Assembly: GCA_049724395.1 (NCBI GenBank)
Contig: JAUGWO010000144.1
Coordinates: 1 to 64,000 of the forward strand
Reading direction: 5' to 3'
Source: Spongospora subterranea f. sp. subterranea
Taxonomy: Eukaryota; Endomyxa: Phytomyxea; Phytomyxea; Plasmodiophorida
Length of the DNA stretch: 64,000 nt
How positions within the stretch are numbered: the stretch's first letter is position 1; every line of letters starts with the position of its first letter. Positions 58,959 through 64,000 of the stretch are shown here, piece by piece. The translations under genes were made by a program, and so were the position numbers. Under the pieces are notes generated by a model that made no database searches, had not been told where the DNA came from, and was given only the letters and a program-made list of their open reading frames with translations.

Positions 58959-60127
58959 TTGGCGTTCAGTCAGGAAAGGTTAAAGGCGGCGGACGATGCT
59001 CAAGGTCCCTATCGGTCAAGGCCTGGACAGCTGCGCTATCGAAGGAAAGCGACTGTTCACATGGCGCAAGTTCAACGATCGCAGCATTTGGCACTGTATA
59101 TCGTCACGATAACAGGGAAACCAATTGCGGATTTCAGAGTCGACGCCGAGGCTGAAGCGGAAGAAGCTGAGGACGCCTACAACAAGATTCGTCAGCAGCG
59201 AACAAGCATGAGAATGAGCGCCTCGGCGTCGACTATGGCTTGACGCTTGTCGATGTCCGCCTCGTCTGCTGTGGCGGCGGCTTCGCCGCTTTCAACGTTG
59301 CAAGTGCTTCTCGATACCGCTGTCGAGCGTTGTTGACTTGGGACTGCAATATCTGGGCTGAGGCATCCTCTTTCTCAGCTTTTGCTTTGACGCCTGGCTC
59401 TGGTGTCCCGCTGGGTCTGGCTTCAGTCCCATTGAGAATGCCGAGCGCGCCGATATTGCAGTCCCAAGTCAACAACGCTCGACAGCAGTATCGAGAAGCA
59501 CTTGCAACGTTGAAAGCGGCGAAAGCCGCAGCCACAGCAGCAGCAGACGAGGCGGACATCGACAAGCGTCAAGCCATAGTCGACGCCGAGGCTGAAGCGG
59601 AAGAAGCTGAGAACGCCTACAACAAAATTCGTCAGCAGCGAACAAGCATGAGAATGAGCACGACCTCCTCATCAGCACCTACCCCAGACTTACACGACTG
59701 GGAGAAGCGTCACGACTACGTCCATCACCTCCTGGTGGTATCGCTGTCAGAGCAGTACCAAGGCATGACGATCAAGTGCCCCGACCTGCCGTCCCTGTGG
59801 CGAGCCCTCGAGAAGCACTTCGAAGGCAAATCTGCCGCGGACGTGATCCACGCCGAGAACCTGCTCATGTCGCTGACGCTGTCCGACAAGGACAACCCCG
59901 AAGAGTTCCTGAACAGCGTGCGGTTAGTCCAGACACAAATGGAAAGCTGCGGCGCCGAATACCCGGACGCGAGGATGTTCTTAACCGTCGCCCAAAAGCT
60001 TCCCCCAAGGATGCACGGCCTTCGGGATCAGTTCCTGTATGGACCGAAAGAGCGACAGAACTTTGCCTCCCTAGAGCAAGCCATCAACGAGTTCGCCAAG
60101 AACAATCCGCTGAAACGCGAACCCTAA
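58959..60127 (+). mobile_element. Copia-type gag fossil with internal inverted duplication
   Basis: The part from about 59650 to 60127 encodes a Copia-like gag (UBN2/Retrotran_gag_2 type) with HDYVHHLLVVSL, DLPSLWRALEKHFEGK and DKDNPEEFLNSVRLVQ. No pol, LTR or zinc knuckle follows, so it is a truncated fossil or a captured gag. The 5' part is rearranged. A segment at about 59140-59228 recurs directly at about 59580-59662, and between them lie two inverted copies (about 59222-59352 and 59452-59592) rich in Ala/Glu coiled-coil codons. Confidence 0.7.
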
Positions 60128-60129
60128 TC

Positions 60130-60854
60130 CAACTGATTTCCCTGTGAACGATCAATATTCAGTAAAACTGACGTGCGGCTGGATGGGCGCGACAACTTAA
60201 CTTGTTCAATTGGATCAGACAAATAGGCAAAAGCAAAACCTCAATGACATTCGGATTACGGACATGGACAAAATAAAACATCATAACCGTTGGAGAAACC
60301 CAAAAACAATTCGGATCATTGATCAGAGACGTGTTATAAGCATCGATTGCATTGGTTAGAACAAATCGCCAAACACTACACATTGGTTCGTTGTCTGGAT
60401 AGACCGTCAATGCTTGAAGTCCACGTGTGACCAGAGCAACGCTCTTGAATCAATTTTTGAAAAACAGTATGGCCAACTCGAATTGACCAAGCGCGGCAGC
60501 ATGAATTTTCCATGGCCTGGTCAACCACAATCGCTGGCTGACATCCACCGATACATGATTTGACCCATTTCTGTTTTCAATACTTTCATGAGAAACCATA
60601 ATCAGACATCACATTACTGAAAAATTGAATTAATTAACTATCCGAGTTTGATACTCTAGGGAATCCAATCAACTGAGCGAACGCGCTTCAAACCGAATTA
60701 TCGCTGGTGGTTAGTGATGGTAGTCGGGGGGACGCGGCCTCCCCCCCTACATGGGCTGGGCCGTGCCCCAGTGGCGACCGCCTGTATACGACTACAGTGC
60801 ATATGTACATTGGCGGGATACACTCCTGCTGTTGCCGTGCAAGTCAGCATGGCT
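60130..60854. other. Intergenic, no gene recognised
   Basis: AT-rich up to about 60700, then GC-rich before the minisatellite. No domain seen. Confidence 0.35.
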
Positions 60855-60958
60855 CCCCGTATGACCTTTAGATACATTGGCCGTGTCCCCGTATGACCTT
60901 TAGATACATTGGCCGTGTCCCCGTATGACCTTTAGATACATTGGCCGTGTCCCCGTAT
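60855..60958. repeat. 32-bp minisatellite, 3.25 copies
   Basis: Three perfect copies of the unit CCCCGTATGACCTTTAGATA-CATTGGCCGTGT plus an eighth of a unit lie about 130 bp upstream of the SR protein start codon. The identity of the copies means recent expansion. Confidence 0.95.
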
Positions 60959-61089
60959 TCCGCGACACTCTATTGACCGCATTATATTAGTAATTGCTTC
61001 TCTCTAGTCGATAATCGTCAAGGTTTAACAGGTTCGCCCTTCGATCCCCCCGATTATCACGCCTTAGACTTAGCTCTTTGCTCCATCAG

Positions 61090-62443
61090 ATGTCTCACTC
61101 AGGATGGCCTTCAGGCGGCGGCTCTCCTCGTGGCGGCGGTTACCAACAGTCCCCTCCTCGCGGTCGTCGCCCTGGTAATTCTCCGTCCCCTCAGCGTCGC
61201 CGTTCTCCATCGCCTCCCCGCCGAGGTAGCAATGAAGGCCGGGCCATATTTGTTGGTAATCTCAGCGGTGATGCTAAACCTGACGACCTGCTTCATATGT
61301 TTTCTCCTTTTTCGAACGTTAATAATATCGGTATCAGTATTTTCCACCAATTCCTACTGCGATTTGGTGAACTCAGCTTTGTCCAGATCTCAAGCAAGAT
61401 TTTGCATTCGTTTTCTTAGAGGATACTGATCGCGGCGATGAAGCAATTCGAAAATTGGATCGTTCAACCTTCTTAGATCGTCGTATCCGAGTTGAATGGG
61501 CGAAAGGCACTGGTCGCGTTAAACGGTTGGTAAATAGGTCTCTTGAATGAACTCTTTGGTTTCCAACCGAACTTATATGCCAACAGACGGGAGGCTGACC
61601 GGCGCTCAGATGCGGAAAGTCGCCCGAATAAAACTCTATTTGTCGTAAACTTTAGTCGCAACACTCGAGACAGGGACATTCAGGTAAATATGTTCGCTGT
61701 GGTTTTTGCTATTCTCATTTCTTTTACAGGCCGTCTTTGAACCCTTCGGCAATATCAACAGAGTTGACATCCGAAACAATTACGCGTTTGTGGAGTTTGA
61801 TAATCTGGTTAGAAAATGGAAGTTTTCAAGACACACAGTTAAAACCATTTATAGGATGACGCTAAGGCTGCCAAGGCCAAGCTCCACGGAACGCGTCTTG
61901 ACAACCAAGTCATAACTGTCGAATATCAGGCGGAAAAGAAAACGGCCCACGCTGATACTCGGTTAGGATGTATTTAAACATTTGCTCATTGTTGTACTAT
62001 GTTCTACGATAGTTTTCGCGTCTGACTATCTCCATAGTCTCCTTAAAACTGGAATACCATCGAAACTGTTATTGCTCTGCCCCATTCTTCATAACTCTTC
62101 TTCTGCTTCGCTCATTTCCAACGCCATCCTCCCTTCTTTCATTAACCCTCTCTGCTTTCTACAATGACAAACTTTCAACTTCTCATCAGTGAATCGTACG
62201 GCCGGGATCGTGATCATGACCGGTATGGAGGCGGGCGCAGAGGCGGTGGTGGCCGTAGCGTGTATGTTCGCCTAGAATTTCTCGTTTTCTTTGCTTAAAA
62301 ACATTTGTACAGGTCCCCTGCTCCTCGTCACAACAACCGCTACCGCAGCCGCAGCAGGTATGTTCTTTTCTATATTTCTCTAGCGATTGTTGAATTAAAT
62401 ATTTTTAAGGTCTCGCGACCGATTTGGGCGTGACCGTCGTTAA
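61090..62443 (+). CDS. SR-family splicing factor with two RRMs
   Basis: Eight exons (61090-61330, 61387-61525, 61587-61683, 61730-61807, 61855-61961, 62190-62261, 62313-62357, 62410-62443) give 270 aa. The N-terminal 45 residues are Gly/Pro/Ser/Arg-rich (RRRSPSPPRRGS). RRM1 has IFVGNLS and DFAFVFLED as RNP2 and RNP1. RRM2 has LFVVNFS and YAFVEFDN. The tail is Arg/Gly/Ser-rich and ends RDRFGRDRR. The architecture is that of fission-yeast Srp2 or SRSF proteins, except that RS-like sequence is at both ends. It should bind exonic enhancers and recruit the spliceosome. Introns are 46-56 nt except intron 5 (61962-62189), which is 228 nt. Confidence 0.88.
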
Positions 62444-62645
62444 AACGCTCATATGTGCTATTACGTGTTTTTCAAATAAAATTGAGCCCATCCCTTACTA
62501 CTGTCACGTATCTTTCGGTTAGATTGAAGGTTTAGCAGTGCGACCTCTCTACAGTGCGGGACATCTAGTCTCGACAAACTTCCAAGGACTTTTTTGTATG
62601 ACCGCTGGCACGGATTTCTTAACGGCCACACTATAATTAGCCGGG

Positions 62646-62719
62646 TATTGGACATCGTTATCAAATAGATATCACCGAGACCTATTGGACATCGTTATCA
62701 AATAGATATCACCGAGACC
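62646..62719. repeat. 37-bp perfect tandem duplication
   Basis: Two identical head-to-tail copies of a 37-bp unit starting TATTGGACATCG, 200 bp downstream of the SR gene. The identity implies a recent event. Confidence 0.95.
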
Positions 62720-63004
62720 TACAATTTGACGATTTAAATTTTGTCAGATGACAGAAACTCAGTGCGGAGTTCACGTTTGAAAATTCACCTTTTTCAAAAT
62801 TGGCCAGTGGTGAAAAGATATGCGTAAACAGGTGCGTACGCATATTTATCACGGCAGCAGTCACGCAACTTATAACTGCGTACGTCGCATCCTATAAAAT
62901 GCGACAGTGCACCTTAAACATGCGAAGAGGAAATACAGTTGTACTAAAATTATCGGAAATTGATAATCAACATTTTTTGCCATCTTTTTCCGCCCATTGT
63001 TTCT

Positions 63005-64000
63005 TCAAGTCTTCAATGACATCCGCTGGTATTCGACGATGTGACTTGTATTGTTTGCAAGCGAATACACACCTTTTTTCCGGGTCATCCATCTTCGAAC
63101 TGTTTTCAAAGAAACACCAGAAAACCCGTTGACAGTTAAATAGGAATCCAGCCGATCCTTGAATTGCACAGGATTTGTTCGACGGCGAGAATCAAGTACA
63201 TTGAGGCAGTCCTGTCTAACAAAGCTGATTTCAATGATGCGATCCTTTTTTGGATGGTTTCCGATACGAGAAAGAGAAAGTTCTCCTGTGCGCTTATAAG
63301 CAGCCGCAAGGTATCGAAGACGCCTGGCGCAATACTTGCCTAAACGAATTTTATCACATGACCAAACTTGAGGGAAATATAGCAAATACCTTTTCCGAAA
63401 AAAGTTCGTGCAATCGTCAAAGAATGTTTGATGTTTGCCGATGTTCCTATGAAAGTTTTCTGAAAATATCTCTCAATACCCCTAAGCCATAACACTTGAG
63501 TATCAGTGTTTGGGAGTCTTTTGAACTTGAAAATATCTTGGCGAATAGTTGCAATGATATCGTTGTCTTGGAAAGTTGATTGAGACTGATATACCGAAAA
63601 TGGTACTCCTTCACTACTTTCGGATTCGCGATATGTGGAATAAACAGTGTTATCGAGTATATCGGCTCCTGGGCAACCGATTGACTGTTGTGCTCGTTAT
63701 CATCGATATTTAGTCGACCTGCAGGTTTGAAGTACTCGAGAATCGAGTGATTCAAGGAAATATTCTTTCGCCGTTCAGCTTCTTTTCTGCGAACTGGACG
63801 TTCACTGATTCCTGTGTATCTCCTTCTTAAACAATTTGGCCCAATGGTCGAATAGCAGGTCGGTCCACTTCTTCATGCTCATTTCCCTTGTCTGTTTCAT
63901 CGCTTGTAGTTTCGGTCAAACTGCTTTGGCTGCTACCCTCACTCGCAGAGGTATGGGAATCTGAACTGCACACATCTTCCACGAGATGCATTGACTCATG
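63005..64000 (-). mobile_element. DDE transposase relic, N-terminal part (related to the 10.4-kb element)
   Basis: Read on the minus strand from the window edge: an acidic Ser-rich stretch, then a block with RYTGISERPVRR and SILEYFKP (about 63810-63720), then RIGNHPKKDRIIEISFV and VSLKTVRRWM (about 63270-63080). The first block matches YTGESRATKYRR...SINDFFKP of the relic at 10423, so both belong to one transposase family. The frame changes several times and the catalytic half is not seen here, so it is a 3'-truncated copy. Its 5' end lies beyond the window. Confidence 0.6.

Noticed and set aside
60855-60958. CRISPR-like array
   Set aside because: The repeats are contiguous with no spacers; a plain minisatellite in a eukaryotic genome.

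Overview
This is a window from an intron-rich eukaryotic nuclear genome, most likely a zoosporic (flagellate) fungus of the chytrid type. The evidence is mixed. Canonical GT-AG introns are nearly all 36-75 nt long. Two eukaryotic tRNA genes (Asp-GTC, Val-AAC) are present. A secreted tyrosinase carries four CBM18 chitin-binding modules, an architecture known from chytrids such as Batrachochytrium. An enkurin homologue, a flagellar axoneme protein, implies a motile flagellum. LINE, Copia, Gypsy and cut-and-paste transposons of fungal kinds surround the genes. The species assignment is inference.

Layout. 1-13 kb is a transposon graveyard: a LINE tail, an inverted-repeat element, tRNA-Asp, then a Copia fossil into which a Gypsy fragment, a long hairpin element and a pogo-like DNA transposon have been inserted, followed by a DDE transposase relic. 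13-29.4 kb holds intron-rich host genes: a CaMKK-type kinase (-), an Acinus homologue (+), a run of unidentified minus-strand genes, a TBC1D5-type RabGAP (-) and a membrane-anchored endonuclease/exonuclease/phosphatase protein (+). 29.7-47.3 kb is gene-dense: ALDH7A1 (+), the CBM18-tyrosinase (-), the mitochondrial tRNA-modifying GTPase MSS1/GTPBP3 (+), an unknown membrane protein (+), an EF-hand actin-bundling protein (-), PP4 regulatory subunit 3 (+) and a RING-H2 protein (-). 47.3-50.9 kb has no recognisable gene. 50.9-57 kb carries enkurin (+), a DH-PH RhoGEF (+) and an intronless, bacterial-looking ornithine carbamoyltransferase (-). 57-64 kb holds tRNA-Val, a retroelement gag fossil with an internal inverted duplication, an SR splicing factor (+) and a second DDE transposase relic related to the one at 10.4 kb.

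For ten genes I worked out splice structures by hand whose exon lengths sum to whole codons: CaMKK 425 aa, Acinus 512, TBC1D5 452, EEP 470, ALDH7A1 554, tyrosinase 1000, MSS1 521, actin-bundler 281, enkurin 267, SR protein 270. The genes do not form one pathway. Two themes recur. Acinus and the SR protein both serve pre-mRNA splicing. CaMKK, PP4R3, the RhoGEF and the actin bundler serve calcium, phosphorylation and cytoskeletal signalling of the sort a wall-less motile zoospore needs.
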